Source: an uncultured Clostridia bacterium (GTDB lineage: Bacteria > Bacillota > Clostridia > TANB77 > CAG-508). From it: a stretch of 16,486 nt of DNA. Shown piece by piece: positions 6,304-13,065 of the stretch. Every line of letters starts with the position of its first letter. The first letter of the stretch is position 1. Location: positions 1-16,486 of the forward strand of contig CAKOWP010000028.1 in the NCBI GenBank assembly GCA_934122385.1, in the 5' to 3' direction. The notes beneath the pieces are model-generated. The model ran no database searches. It was not told the DNA's origin and saw nothing but the letters and a program-made list of their open reading frames with translations. The position numbers and the translations under genes are program-made.

Positions 6304-6425
6304 AAAGAAAACTAGATACAAATAAAATATACAACTTTATTGGACGAGCAGTAGTTTATAGCAGTTTATACATAGCAACAGTGGCATTTTCAGTATGGGG
6401 ATTTTTGCAAGGAATGACTTATTAG
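6300..6425 (+). CDS. Tiny single-span membrane protein
   Basis: 41 residues with ATG in the ATGA overlap with the preceding HNH gene, and AAAGGAGG 7 nt upstream. A basic start (MKRKLDTNK) is followed by one hydrophobic segment of about 25 residues (VVYSSLYIATVAFSVWGFLQG). Function unknown. Its good binding site and tight packing support a real gene. Confidence 0.6.
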   Translation: MKRKLDTNKIYNFIGRAVVYSSLYIATVAFSVWGFLQGMTY

Positions 6426-6435
6426 GAGGAAAAAG

Positions 6436-6573
6436 ATGATTTATTTATTATTAGCAATAGCAACTATATGTGTAATAGTGTATTACCAAATGACAGGTTC
6501 TTTGTTAGCTACTGTATTATATGGAATATATGCTATTTCTATAATATATGTTACTTCTTTGTTACTTGTTTAG
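6436..6573 (+). CDS. Tiny two-span membrane protein
   Basis: 45 residues, start ATG after AGGAGGAAAAAG. Almost entirely hydrophobic: MIYLLLAIATICVIVYY, a short MTGS turn, then LLATVLYGIYAISIIYVTSLLLV. Its last 23 nt overlap the 3' end of the oppositely oriented gene 6551-6904. Function unknown. Confidence 0.55.
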   Translation: MIYLLLAIATICVIVYYQMTGSLLATVLYGIYAISIIYVTSLLLV

Positions 6574-6904
6574 ACAACTTAATAACAATTGAATTTAATT
6601 CTTTTTCAAATTCATTATAATTTATATTTTCTAAATTATGAATTTCTTTAGGAATATTAGAAAAATAAATATAAAGATTACTTAAAGATGAATTATATTC
6701 AATAGTACTAGTTGTAGTTTTGTGCTGATGGTATTTATTGGCATATTGAATAAAATCAATTAAGGCTTGTCTTTTAGCTAATTCATAATTTTGGATATTT
6801 TCACGTTTGGTTTGGTAATGATTATTTAACCAAGATGTAGCGATAGGCGAAATTAGTGCAATAACAGCAATAACAGCAGTAATAGTATTAGAATCAATAT
6901 TCAT
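6551..6904 (-). CDS. Leftward single-span membrane protein, candidate lysogenic conversion gene
   Basis: 117 residues. An N-terminal membrane segment (TITAVIAVIALISPIATSWL, residues about 7-26) is followed by a soluble helical domain (YELAKRQALIDFIQYANKYHQHK ... EFEKELNSIVIKLSKQV). A longer reading frame upstream exists, but ATG 6904 has GTGAGG ahead and its own promoter at 6929-6957, so the shorter start is preferred. It stands alone against the early operon, the layout of 'moron' genes expressed from a prophage. Similar small TM plus helical proteins are common in phages; possible roles include exclusion of other phages, not shown here. Confidence 0.75.
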   Translation of the reverse strand: MNIDSNTITAVIAVIALISPIATSWLNNHYQTKRENIQNYELAKRQALIDFIQYANKYHQHKTTTSTIEYNSSLSNLYIYFSNIPKEIHNLENINYNEFEKELNSIVIKLSKQVTKK

Positions 6905-6928
6905 AATAATAACCTCACTTTCGAGGGT

Positions 6929-6957
6929 ATTATACATTATTATTAAAAATTTTACAA
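6929..6957 (-). promoter_or_regulatory. Leftward promoter of the 6551-6904 gene
   Basis: On the minus strand TTGTAA (6957-6952) and TATAAT (6934-6929) are spaced 17 nt, giving a leader of roughly 20 nt before ATG 6904. It supports expression independent of the lytic operon. Confidence 0.7.
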
Positions 6958-6974
6958 GAAAGGAGTTGAAAGAG

Positions 6975-7280
6975 ATGTTTAGAAAAACAAAAGAATTACA
7001 AAGTTTAGTAGATGCAAGTAGAAAAAATCTAAAAGATGCAGAAAGGAAAGTAGAAAACAGAAACATATTAATTGCAGATTTACAAAAGAAAAATGAAGAA
7101 TTATCAAATGAAAATATAGCAGTATATGGAGAAAATAAAGAATTAAGATTTGAAAATGATGAGCAAAAAGAATTGATAGACAGAATAACAAAAATAGCAA
7201 CAGCAAATTCATATAACAACGAAAAAGCAATTTTAGGCAAAATAAAAGAACTAATTTCAGACTACCAATCACAAAATTAG
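6975..7280 (+). CDS. Coiled-coil phage protein
   Basis: 101 residues, nearly all charged helix with heptad character (QKKNEELSNENIAVYGENKELRFEN), so probably a coiled coil. ATG 6975 is preferred over the in-frame TTG 6966 because AAAGGAG (6959-6965) abuts the TTG. It starts the second block of rightward genes. Small coiled-coil proteins in this place are frequent in Clostridia prophages; function unknown. Confidence 0.75.
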   Translation: MFRKTKELQSLVDASRKNLKDAERKVENRNILIADLQKKNEELSNENIAVYGENKELRFENDEQKELIDRITKIATANSYNNEKAILGKIKELISDYQSQN

Positions 7281-7306
7281 TTCGAGTAAATTACATAATA
7301 AAGCTA

Positions 7307-7338
7307 CTCTACTATTAGTATAACACTAATTAGTAGAG
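7307..7338. promoter_or_regulatory. Hairpin / possible operator ahead of the AbrB-like gene
   Basis: CTCTACTATTAG (7307-7318) pairs with CTAATTAGTAGAG (7326-7338) with one bulge and an 8-nt loop. It has no T-run, so it is not a typical terminator. It ends 20 nt before the AbrB-like start and could be an operator or an mRNA end-stabilising stem. Confidence 0.45.
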
Positions 7339-7357
7339 TTGTCAAAGGAGATTGAAA

Positions 7358-7522
7358 ATGAAAAAAATTAATATAGGTGAAACAAAAGGAATTATAAGAA
7401 GATTAGACTCATTAGGTAGAATAGTTTTTCCAAAAGAATTTAGAAAAAGTTTAGATATAAAAAACAATGATGAATTAGAAATATTCTTGCTTAAAGACGG
7501 TTTCTATGTAAAGAAGGTGTAG
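7358..7522 (+). CDS. AbrB/MazE/SpoVT-type transcription regulator
   Basis: 54 residues with the classic swapped-hairpin signature: KGIIRRLDSLGRIVFPKEFRKSLDIKNNDELEIFLLKDGFYVKKV. AbrB-like proteins are dimeric DNA-binding regulators. CAAAGGAG lies 8 nt before ATG. The hairpin at 7307-7338 directly upstream may be its own operator (inference). Confidence 0.88.
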   Translation: MKKINIGETKGIIRRLDSLGRIVFPKEFRKSLDIKNNDELEIFLLKDGFYVKKV

Positions 7523-7524
7523 AC

Positions 7525-7653
7525 ATGGAAACATTAGAACAACTAGAGCACAAATATTTTTTATTAGAAATGCAAGACAAATGGGACAGTGAAGATTACA
7601 AATATGCAAATGAATTAAAAGAAAAAATTAAAAAATTGAAGGGAGAAAATTAG
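7525..7653 (+). CDS. Small helical protein of unknown function
   Basis: 42 residues (METLEQLEHKYFLLEMQDKWDSEDYKYANELKEKIKKLKGEN), charged and helical. It starts 2 nt after the AbrB-like stop; its binding site AAGAAGGTG lies inside that gene, and its stop TAG abuts the next ATG. The tight packing supports translation. No family recognised. Confidence 0.65.
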   Translation: METLEQLEHKYFLLEMQDKWDSEDYKYANELKEKIKKLKGEN

Positions 7654-8478
7654 ATGATTAAAGACTTAATAGAAGTAAAACAGTTGCCTGTAATAGAGGA
7701 ACAATTAAGAAGTGTAAGTACAGTTATAGATGAAAGAGTGAAAAATGCAACAAGTTTAGTATGTACAGAAGAGTCAGTAAAAACAATAAAAGAAATAAGA
7801 GCAGAATTAAATAAAGATTATAAAGAATTTGAAAATAAAAGAAAATTAGTAAAAGAACAAGTATTAAAACCTTATAACGATTTTGAAAATGTTTATAAAG
7901 AATGCATATCTGATAAATTTAGAAATGCAGACTTAATATTAAAAGGAAAGATAGATAATGTTGAAAATGAATTGAAAGCAAAAAAAGAAAAAGAAATAAA
8001 AGAGTATTTTGAAGAATATAAAAAAGCAAACAATATTGATTTTATTACATATGAACAAGCAAAAATAAATGTAACATTATCAGCAAGTATGAAAAGTTTA
8101 AAAGAACAAGCAAAACAATTTATTGACAAAATAGTGGATGATTTAAAACTAATTGAAACACAAGAGCATAAGACAGAAATATTAGTTGAATATAAACAAA
8201 CATTAAATGTATCACAAGCAATAACAAGTGTGACAAATAGATTTAAGGCTATTGAAGAAGAAAAGAAAAAAATAGAACAAGAAAAAGAACTTCAAAAATT
8301 TGTTGTGGATACTGCAAAAGAGTCAGACAAGTATAGTGAACAAATAATATTAAATTCACCATCCGTAGAAGAAAAAACAGAAGAAATTTTGACTTTAAAA
8401 TTTACAGTAAGAGGAACAAGAACAAAATTAAGAGAATTAAAACAATTTTTAGAAAGTGGAGGTTACGATTATGAGTAA
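7654..8478 (+). CDS. DUF1351 family phage protein
   Basis: 274 residues, mostly helical. The order fits DUF1351: N-terminal VKQLPVIEEQLRSV, the IKEIRAELNKDYKEFENKRKLVK helix, a long coiled-coil middle, and a C-terminal ferredoxin-like strand-helix part (LTLKFTVRGTRTKLRELKQFLESGGYDYE). In Gram-positive phages DUF1351 genes sit directly before the recT-type annealing protein, as here, and probably take part in phage recombination; the biochemical role is unknown. The recT start lies inside its last codons. Confidence 0.88.
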   Translation: MIKDLIEVKQLPVIEEQLRSVSTVIDERVKNATSLVCTEESVKTIKEIRAELNKDYKEFENKRKLVKEQVLKPYNDFENVYKECISDKFRNADLILKGKIDNVENELKAKKEKEIKEYFEEYKKANNIDFITYEQAKINVTLSASMKSLKEQAKQFIDKIVDDLKLIETQEHKTEILVEYKQTLNVSQAITSVTNRFKAIEEEKKKIEQEKELQKFVVDTAKESDKYSEQIILNSPSVEEKTEEILTLKFTVRGTRTKLRELKQFLESGGYDYE

Positions 8479-9325
8479 TGAGGGGAATAAAAATGATTTG
8501 ATAAAAAAAGAAGAAGAAAACATGATTTCTTTAATTGACCAAACAGGAGTAGAGATTGCTATTGAAAAATTGGTAATAAAAAATAATTCTTTATTACCTA
8601 AAAATATTGCAATAGATAGAATAAAGAATAGTGCAGGTTTTTATATAACCAATAGAGATGACTTAATGAAACTTGATGGTAACGGAAAATTACAAATGTT
8701 ATATGGAGTATTAAAAGAAGCAATGGTTGGTTTGGAAGCAGGAACTGATTTTGACATTGTACCATTCAAAGGAAAACCAGTAATTACTAGAAAAAAAGAA
8801 GGATGGTTCAAAATTATAGATATGATAAAACCTGCTGAAATTATGAGATTTACTGCAAATGTAATATTCAAAGGAGATGAGTATTCTTTTGACCCTGTAA
8901 AAGAAGAATTAAAACACAAAAAGGTTGTTGAAAGTGATAAATATGATGACATTGAAGGAGCATATTGTTATATAAAATTTGCAAATGGATTTGAAAAAAC
9001 AATATTTATGAGTAAAAAAGATATAGATGTAATAAAAAGAGTATCTCCAAGTGCAACATCTTCATATAGTCCATGGACTACTATGCCAGTAAAAATGGTA
9101 AAAACAAAAGTAGTAAAAGAAATGGCTAAAGAATTGTTTACATTATTTAGTAGTAAGGTGAATTATATTTTAGCACAAGCAATTAACAATGATGAAAATT
9201 CAATATCTAGAATAGACAACAAAGGAAATATAAAAAATGATAATATTATTTATTCAAATGATTATGAAGTACAAAATGAAGATAATATACCAACAACAAA
9301 AGAGGTATCAATGAATGAACTATAA
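8471..9325 (+). CDS. recT: RecT-type single-strand annealing protein
   Basis: 284 residues. RecT proteins anneal complementary single strands during phage recombination. Family features are QMLYGVLKEAMVGLEAGTDFDIVPFKGKP, the EGWFKIIDMIKPAEIM region, EGAYCYIKFANG, SPSATSSYSPWTTMP and MVKTKVVKEMAKELF. ATG 8471 is chosen because GGAGG (8458-8462) is correctly spaced; a GTG at 8456 would precede it. It overlaps the DUF1351 stop by 8 nt and the following metallo-hydrolase by 11 nt, indicating translational coupling. Confidence 0.88.
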   Translation: MSNEGNKNDLIKKEEENMISLIDQTGVEIAIEKLVIKNNSLLPKNIAIDRIKNSAGFYITNRDDLMKLDGNGKLQMLYGVLKEAMVGLEAGTDFDIVPFKGKPVITRKKEGWFKIIDMIKPAEIMRFTANVIFKGDEYSFDPVKEELKHKKVVESDKYDDIEGAYCYIKFANGFEKTIFMSKKDIDVIKRVSPSATSSYSPWTTMPVKMVKTKVVKEMAKELFTLFSSKVNYILAQAINNDENSISRIDNKGNIKNDNIIYSNDYEVQNEDNIPTTKEVSMNEL

Positions 9326-9950
9326 AATTATATCAAGTAGTAGCACAGGAAATGCAACAATAATAAAAGACATAATTTTAATAGATTGTGGAGTTACATT
9401 TAAGAAATTAGAAAAATATTATAAGAAATTAAAAATAGTACTTCTAACACACATACATTCAGACCATTTCAAAAAAGAAACAATTAAGAAATTGGCACAA
9501 GAAAGACCAACATTAAGATTTGCTTGTTGTGAATGGTTATTAAAACCACTTTTAGAATGTGGAGTTGAAAGAAAAAATATAGATGTACTTCAAATTGGCA
9601 CGAAATACAATTATAAGCTATTTAAAATAGTACCAATTAAATTATATCATGATGTACCACAATGTGGCTATAGAGCACTATTTAACGATTATAAAGTAAT
9701 TTACATGACGGACACAAAAACAGTTGAAGGAATAAGTGCTAAAAACTATGACTTATATCTTGTTGAAGGCAATTATGACGAAGACGAGATAGAAGAAAGA
9801 ATAAAAGAAAAACAACAAGACTGCAAATATGTATATGAATTTAGAGCAAAAGATAGTCATTTAAGTAAACAACAAGCAAGTGAATTTTTATTAAATAACA
9901 TGGGAGAAAATTCAGAATATGTTTTAATGCATCAACATGTAGAAAGGTAA
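9315..9950 (+). CDS. Phage MBL-fold metallo-hydrolase
   Basis: 211 residues with the metallo-beta-lactamase fold: SSSTGNATII, IDCGVTFKKL, metal motif THIHSDH (residues about 45-51), PIKLYHDVPQCGY, MTDTKTV, LVEGNYDED and terminal DSHLSKQQASEF with LMHQH. Enzymes of this type follow recT in many Clostridia phages and are thought to be nucleases or phosphodiesterases in recombination; the substrate is not known. It is unrelated to rnj except for the fold. ATG 9315 lies inside the last codons of recT. Confidence 0.88.
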   Translation: MNYKIISSSSTGNATIIKDIILIDCGVTFKKLEKYYKKLKIVLLTHIHSDHFKKETIKKLAQERPTLRFACCEWLLKPLLECGVERKNIDVLQIGTKYNYKLFKIVPIKLYHDVPQCGYRALFNDYKVIYMTDTKTVEGISAKNYDLYLVEGNYDEDEIEERIKEKQQDCKYVYEFRAKDSHLSKQQASEFLLNNMGENSEYVLMHQHVER

Positions 9951-9956
9951 CAAAAA

Positions 9957-10421
9957 ATGGAATTTGAAAAATTATATATGTTCAACCCTTTTACAATTCA
10001 AAATGCAGATAGCAAACAAATAGCAGATACATATACAAAATTACAAAATGAATTAAAAGAAAGTCCTGAAACAGGATTTGAAATATCAAAAAATATAGAG
10101 ATATATGCAAATATGAATTACTTAATAGGAGAGATGGTAGCAAGGATACAACAGGAATATGACACATTAAAAACTGATATTTCTATAGCAGAAAACAAAC
10201 AAGTGTATATGCAAAGAAAACAATGGCAAGAAACTAATAAAGAAAAAGCACCAGCAATGAGTTATTTTGAGGCAATGGCAAAAGAATATGTAAAAGAAGA
10301 TAGCAAGAAACTAGCAGAATTAGGGTCGAGACTATTTAGATTTAAAAAGGCATATGAAAGTATAGACAGTAAACAAAATGCTTTAAAAAAGAAAATAGAG
10401 GCGATTAGATATGAAATCTAA
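9957..10421 (+). CDS. Phage protein of unknown function, helical
   Basis: 154 residues, rich in Glu, Lys and Gln, with several predicted helices (LIGEMVARIQQEYDTLKTDISIAENKQ; KLAELGSRLFRFKKAYESIDSKQNALKKKIEAI). AAAGG precedes the ATG at a suitable distance. The next HNH gene starts within its last codons. Its place between the recombination genes and an HNH enzyme suggests a role in DNA metabolism. No family recognised. Confidence 0.7.
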   Translation: MEFEKLYMFNPFTIQNADSKQIADTYTKLQNELKESPETGFEISKNIEIYANMNYLIGEMVARIQQEYDTLKTDISIAENKQVYMQRKQWQETNKEKAPAMSYFEAMAKEYVKEDSKKLAELGSRLFRFKKAYESIDSKQNALKKKIEAIRYEI

Positions 10422-10723
10422 AAGGAGTAAAGCTTGTGAAATATCACAGAAAGTAAAAGAAATAGTATGGAACAGAGATAATCATAAATGTATTTATTGT
10501 GAAAGATATGTTCCAAAAACTTGTGCAAATGCACATTTTGTTAAGAGGTCACAGCGGTGGTCTCGGTATAGAAGAGAACACAGTTACATTATGTCCAGAA
10601 TGCCATTATCAAGAAGATTTTGGACAAGATACTAAATTATACGAAGATTACATAGAAAACTATTTAAAAGGCATTTATGGTGCAAAATGGAACAAAGAAA
10701 AATTGATTTATAAAAAATATTAG
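10411..10723 (+). CDS. HNH endonuclease (zinc-ribbon type) with one CGGT site
   Basis: 103 residues if CGGT at 10555 is read as Gly49. In plain triplets two overlapping half genes appear (10411-10635 and a frame open to 10723), neither complete. Joined, the protein reads KVKEIVWNRDNHKCIYCERYVP, NAHFVKRSQGGLGIEENTVTLCPECHYQEDF and a C-terminal YIENYLKGIYGAKWNKE: CxxC, the HNH helix and CPxCH. AHFVKRSQGG-G-EENxVTLCPECH is the standard HNH arrangement, so the joined version is clearly the ancestral one. It may cut or nick phage or target DNA. Confidence 0.82.
10555..10558 (+). other. CGGT four-base glycine site in the HNH gene
   Basis: Context CAG CGGT GGT. Four-base reading joins the two halves of the HNH domain at RSQ-G-GLG. 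A second CGG at 10565 spans two codons (CTC GGT) and needs no special reading. Confidence 0.8.
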
Positions 10724-10734
10724 GAGGAAAAGAA

Positions 10735-11163
10735 ATGGGAAATATAGTAGGAATTGATTTAAATATAGATGATAACTATCTAAATGAAGCTGTAAAAAGT
10801 ATTGTAATGTCAGGAATTGCAGAGGCTTTAGATAAAGATAAAATTGTTAGTGGTCTAGTAAATACGGTATTAGAAACAAAAGTAGATGAAAACGGAGCAA
10901 TAAGTAGCTATAGTAGAGATAATAAATATACACTTCTAGAATTATATGTAAATAAAATGATTAGAGAAATAGTTAAAGAAGAAATGAAAAACATAGTGGA
11001 AGAAAAAAGACCTAAAATGCAAGAAATTATTAGAAAAGAATTAAATAAAAAAGCAACACTAGATAAGTTTGTAGATGCTTTTATAAGTAGTAATTTAGAT
11101 AATTTAGACAATAATTGGAGAACTAAGATAAGTATTGAATATCAAAAAGATAATGAATATTAG
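10735..11163 (+). CDS. Phage protein of unknown function
   Basis: 142 residues after AGGAGGAAAAG. Helical, with a charged middle (MIREIVKEEMKNIVEEKRPKMQEIIRKELNKK) and a C-terminal VDAFISSNLDNLDNNWRTKISIEY. No catalytic motif visible. Ordinary in codon use; frame intact. Small helical proteins of this kind are common next to phage replication genes. Confidence 0.7.
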   Translation: MGNIVGIDLNIDDNYLNEAVKSIVMSGIAEALDKDKIVSGLVNTVLETKVDENGAISSYSRDNKYTLLELYVNKMIREIVKEEMKNIVEEKRPKMQEIIRKELNKKATLDKFVDAFISSNLDNLDNNWRTKISIEYQKDNEY

Positions 11164-11168
11164 ACAAC

Positions 11169-11198
11169 AGGGATAAGACAAAATAAAGTTTTATCCCT
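11169..11198 (+). other. Hairpin between gene blocks
   Basis: AGGGATAA (11169-11176) pairs perfectly with TTATCCCT (11191-11198) across a 14-nt loop. There is no following T-run, so it is at most a weak terminator; it may stabilise an mRNA end ahead of the replisome organiser gene. Confidence 0.4.
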
Positions 11199-11222
11199 TA
11201 TATTGTACGAAAGGAGAAAACA

Positions 11223-11922
11223 ATGGCAGGAGAAAAAGAAAGTTTTGTATTCTATAAAAGCTTTTATGACGCATTACAAGACTTAAAAGAAAAAGATAGA
11301 TTAAAAGTATATGATGCAATATGTGATTTAGCATTAAATGGAAATGAAACAAAACTAACAGGAGTAGCAAAGACAATATTTATATTAATAAAACCACAGA
11401 TTTTAGCAAATACAAAAAGATATGAAAACGGAAAAAAGCGGTGGTAGACCAAAAAAAGAAACCAGTGGTTTTGAAAAAGAAAAAACCATAGGTTTTCAAA
11501 ACACAAAAAGCAAAACAAAACCTAATGTAAATGATAATGTAAATGAAAATGAAAATGTTAATGTAAATGTAAATGGTAATGATAATGAAGATGTAAGCGA
11601 CAGTTGTGTTGACGGTTTACAAAAAATTATAGATTTTTACAACGAAAACATTGGAATGATAACATCTTACGGTATTGAAATATTATCTGATTATGCTAAA
11701 GAAATGTCGGCAGATTTAATAATTTTAGCAATGAAGAAGTCTGTAGAGGCTAATAAGAGAACAATACAATATATAAAAGGTATTTTAAACAATTGGTCTA
11801 AAAAGGGAATAAAAACAGTACTTCAGGCAGAACAAGAAGATGAACAGTTTAGAAGAAAATCAGAACTAGGAACAAACGAAAGAGAAAAAGAACTGGAGGA
11901 GTGGCTAAATGAATGTAAGTGA
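11223..11922 (+). CDS. DUF6291/DnaD-domain replisome organiser with one CGGT site
   Basis: 232 residues if CGGT at 11439 is Gly73. N-terminal DUF6291: ESFVFYKSFYDALQDL, DRLKVYDAICDLALNG, GVAKTIFILIKPQILANTKRYENGKK-G-GRPKKE. Then an Asn/Val/Asp/Glu repeat linker at about 100-127, then a DnaD-like domain: IIDFYNENIGMITSYGIEILSDY, KRTIQYIKGILNNWSKKGI. In triplets the first half stops two codons after CGG (CGG TGG TAG) and the second half opens only in the +1 frame. ENGKKGGRPKKE is highly conserved in this family, so the site lies in the best-conserved stretch. The protein probably binds phage DNA and recruits the helicase loader. It overlaps the next gene by 14 nt. Confidence 0.85.
11439..11442 (+). 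other. CGGT four-base glycine site in the DUF6291/DnaD gene
   Basis: Context AAG CGGT GGT. The zero frame stops at TAG 11445-11447. Four-base reading gives KK-G-GRPKK. A CGG nine bases earlier spans codons (AAC GGA) and behaves normally. Confidence 0.82.
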
Positions 11923-12187
11923 TTTTTCAAAGCAGATTAAAAAAATAGAAGTAGCTTATAATAAAAAATTTGATAAAGATGAAACGATTATGTGGTTTCA
12001 AGAATTTCAAAATATACCTGCAGAAGAATTTGAAAAAGCAATAGACTCAATAATTAAAACAAATAAATTTACACCAAAAATAGCAGATATAAAAGCAAAA
12101 ATAAGTGAGAATACATATAGATATTATTCAGAAGACCCACGCAGGTATTTATACAAAAACTTAGAGTGGGGAGAATTTATAGATTAA
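11909..12187 (+). CDS. G39P-like helicase loader/inhibitor
   Basis: 92 residues. The pattern KKIEVAYNKKFDKDETIMWFQEFQNIPAEEFEKAIDSIIKTNKFTPKIADIKAKI fits the N-terminal domain of SPP1 G39P-type proteins, which bind and deliver the replicative helicase. It begins inside the DnaD-like gene, with GGAGG upstream, which fits a loader working with a replisome organiser. No phage DnaB-type helicase is seen in the window, so it probably uses the host helicase (inference). Confidence 0.75.
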   Translation: MNVSDFSKQIKKIEVAYNKKFDKDETIMWFQEFQNIPAEEFEKAIDSIIKTNKFTPKIADIKAKISENTYRYYSEDPRRYLYKNLEWGEFID

Positions 12188-12203
12188 AGGAAGTGAAAAA
12201 CGA

Positions 12204-12455
12204 ATGAAGATAACACAAAAAGATAGAATTATAAATTATATTAGACAATTTGGAAGTATAACAAGTTGGGAAGCATATCAAGATTTAGGAGTAATGCAGT
12301 TAGGAGCAAGAATAGACCAACTAAAAAAAGATGGTTATGAATTTACAACAGAATGGGTGCAAAAGAAGAATAGATTTGGAGAAGAAGTAAGCTTTAAAAG
12401 ATATTATTTATCGGATATGGTAGCAAAGAATATGAATCATATTCCAAGAATTTAG
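12204..12455 (+). CDS. Winged helix protein (HTH_39-like)
   Basis: 83 residues. QKDRIINYIRQFGSITSWEAYQDLGVMQLGARIDQLKKDGYEFTTEW ... FKRYYL matches the small phage helix-turn-helix family that begins with T-Q-K-D-R-I. AAGGAAGTG lies upstream. It lies in the replication block, so a DNA-binding role in replication or its control is likely; partner unknown. Confidence 0.85.
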   Translation: MKITQKDRIINYIRQFGSITSWEAYQDLGVMQLGARIDQLKKDGYEFTTEWVQKKNRFGEEVSFKRYYLSDMVAKNMNHIPRI

Positions 12456-12464
12456 GAGGTAGTT

Positions 12465-12896
12465 ATGAAAATAGTAATTAATGCACAATATGGTGGTTTC
12501 GGCTTATCTAAGTTGGCAATAGAAGAATATTTAAAGTTAAAGGGGAAAAAATCATATTTTTATAGTACAGAATGTGATGGCAAAAAAATATATTATAAAA
12601 AAATAGATAGTTTATTTAAAGAAGATATATTTACACTATGTTTTACAAAAGACCTCGGAGAAATTATTAACGGAGAAGAAATATCAGAATACATATGGGA
12701 AAAACATTGTTTCTCTGCAAAAAAAGTAAAACGAACAGATGAAGATTTAATAAAAGTTGTTGGAAAATTAAAAGAAAAAGCAAACACAATATGCTCTAAA
12801 TTAAAAGTAATTGAAATACCAGACGACGTAGATTATGAAATTGAAGAATATGATGGCAACGAATGGATATCTGAAAAACATAGAACTTGGGCATAA
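12465..12896 (+). CDS. Conserved phage protein of unknown function
   Basis: 143 residues after AGGAGG. It starts KIVINAQYGGFGLSKLAIEEYLKLKG and ends EIPDDVDYEIEEYDGNEWISEKHRTWA; both ends look like a hypothetical family common in phages of Firmicutes. The middle (FTLCFTKDLGEIINGEEISEYIWEKH) appears variable. No catalytic motif is recognised. Confidence 0.75.
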   Translation: MKIVINAQYGGFGLSKLAIEEYLKLKGKKSYFYSTECDGKKIYYKKIDSLFKEDIFTLCFTKDLGEIINGEEISEYIWEKHCFSAKKVKRTDEDLIKVVGKLKEKANTICSKLKVIEIPDDVDYEIEEYDGNEWISEKHRTWA

Positions 12897-12910
12897 AAGA
12901 GGACTAGCCT

Positions 12911-13065
12911 ATGAAATATAATTATCCACCGTTAGAACGGTAAATGTGTAAAATGTAGAGGTTGCAATAGGCTTGAATTAGAAAACTTTAAACGGAGTTT
13001 GGAGATGTGAAAATTACATAGAAAAGGAGCCAAAGAAAAGTGAACAAAATAGAAATACCATTTAG
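12911..13065 (+). CDS. Small Cys-rich (zinc-ribbon-like) protein with two four-base sites
   Basis: This gene is hidden from plain triplet reading: CGG at 12938 is followed at once by TAA. Reading CGGT (12938) and CGGA (12993) as Gly10 and Gly28 gives a 50-residue protein, MKYNYPPLE-G-KCVKCRGC, NRLELENFK-G-VWRCENYIE and a short Lys/Glu tail. The four Cys in CVKCRGC and WRC suggest a small zinc or structural site, as in tiny proteins found in phage replication regions. AAAGAGG precedes ATG 12911. The stop overlaps the RusA start region by 26 nt. Without four-base reading this stretch would be a non-coding gap. Confidence 0.75.
12938..12996 (+). other. Two four-base glycine sites, CGGT 12938-12941 and CGGA 12993-12996
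   Basis: Contexts GAA CGGT AAA and AAA CGGA GTT. Both are needed to keep the CxxCxxC and WRC parts in one frame; a single shift would not do. This is the only gene besides the Rpn-like one with more than one site. Confidence 0.75.

Noticed and set aside
6905..7240. Upstream extension of the leftward gene to 229 residues
   Set aside because: The extension runs antisense through the 6975 coiled-coil gene and past the leftward promoter; ATG 6904 has its own binding site.
11169..11198. Hairpin as a terminator
   Set aside because: No T-run follows the stem, and the downstream gene is only about 25 nt away.
11520..11600. Asn/Val repeats as a CRISPR array or diversity-generating repeat
   Set aside because: The units are short, degenerate and in frame inside a coding linker; there are no spacers and no reverse transcriptase gene.
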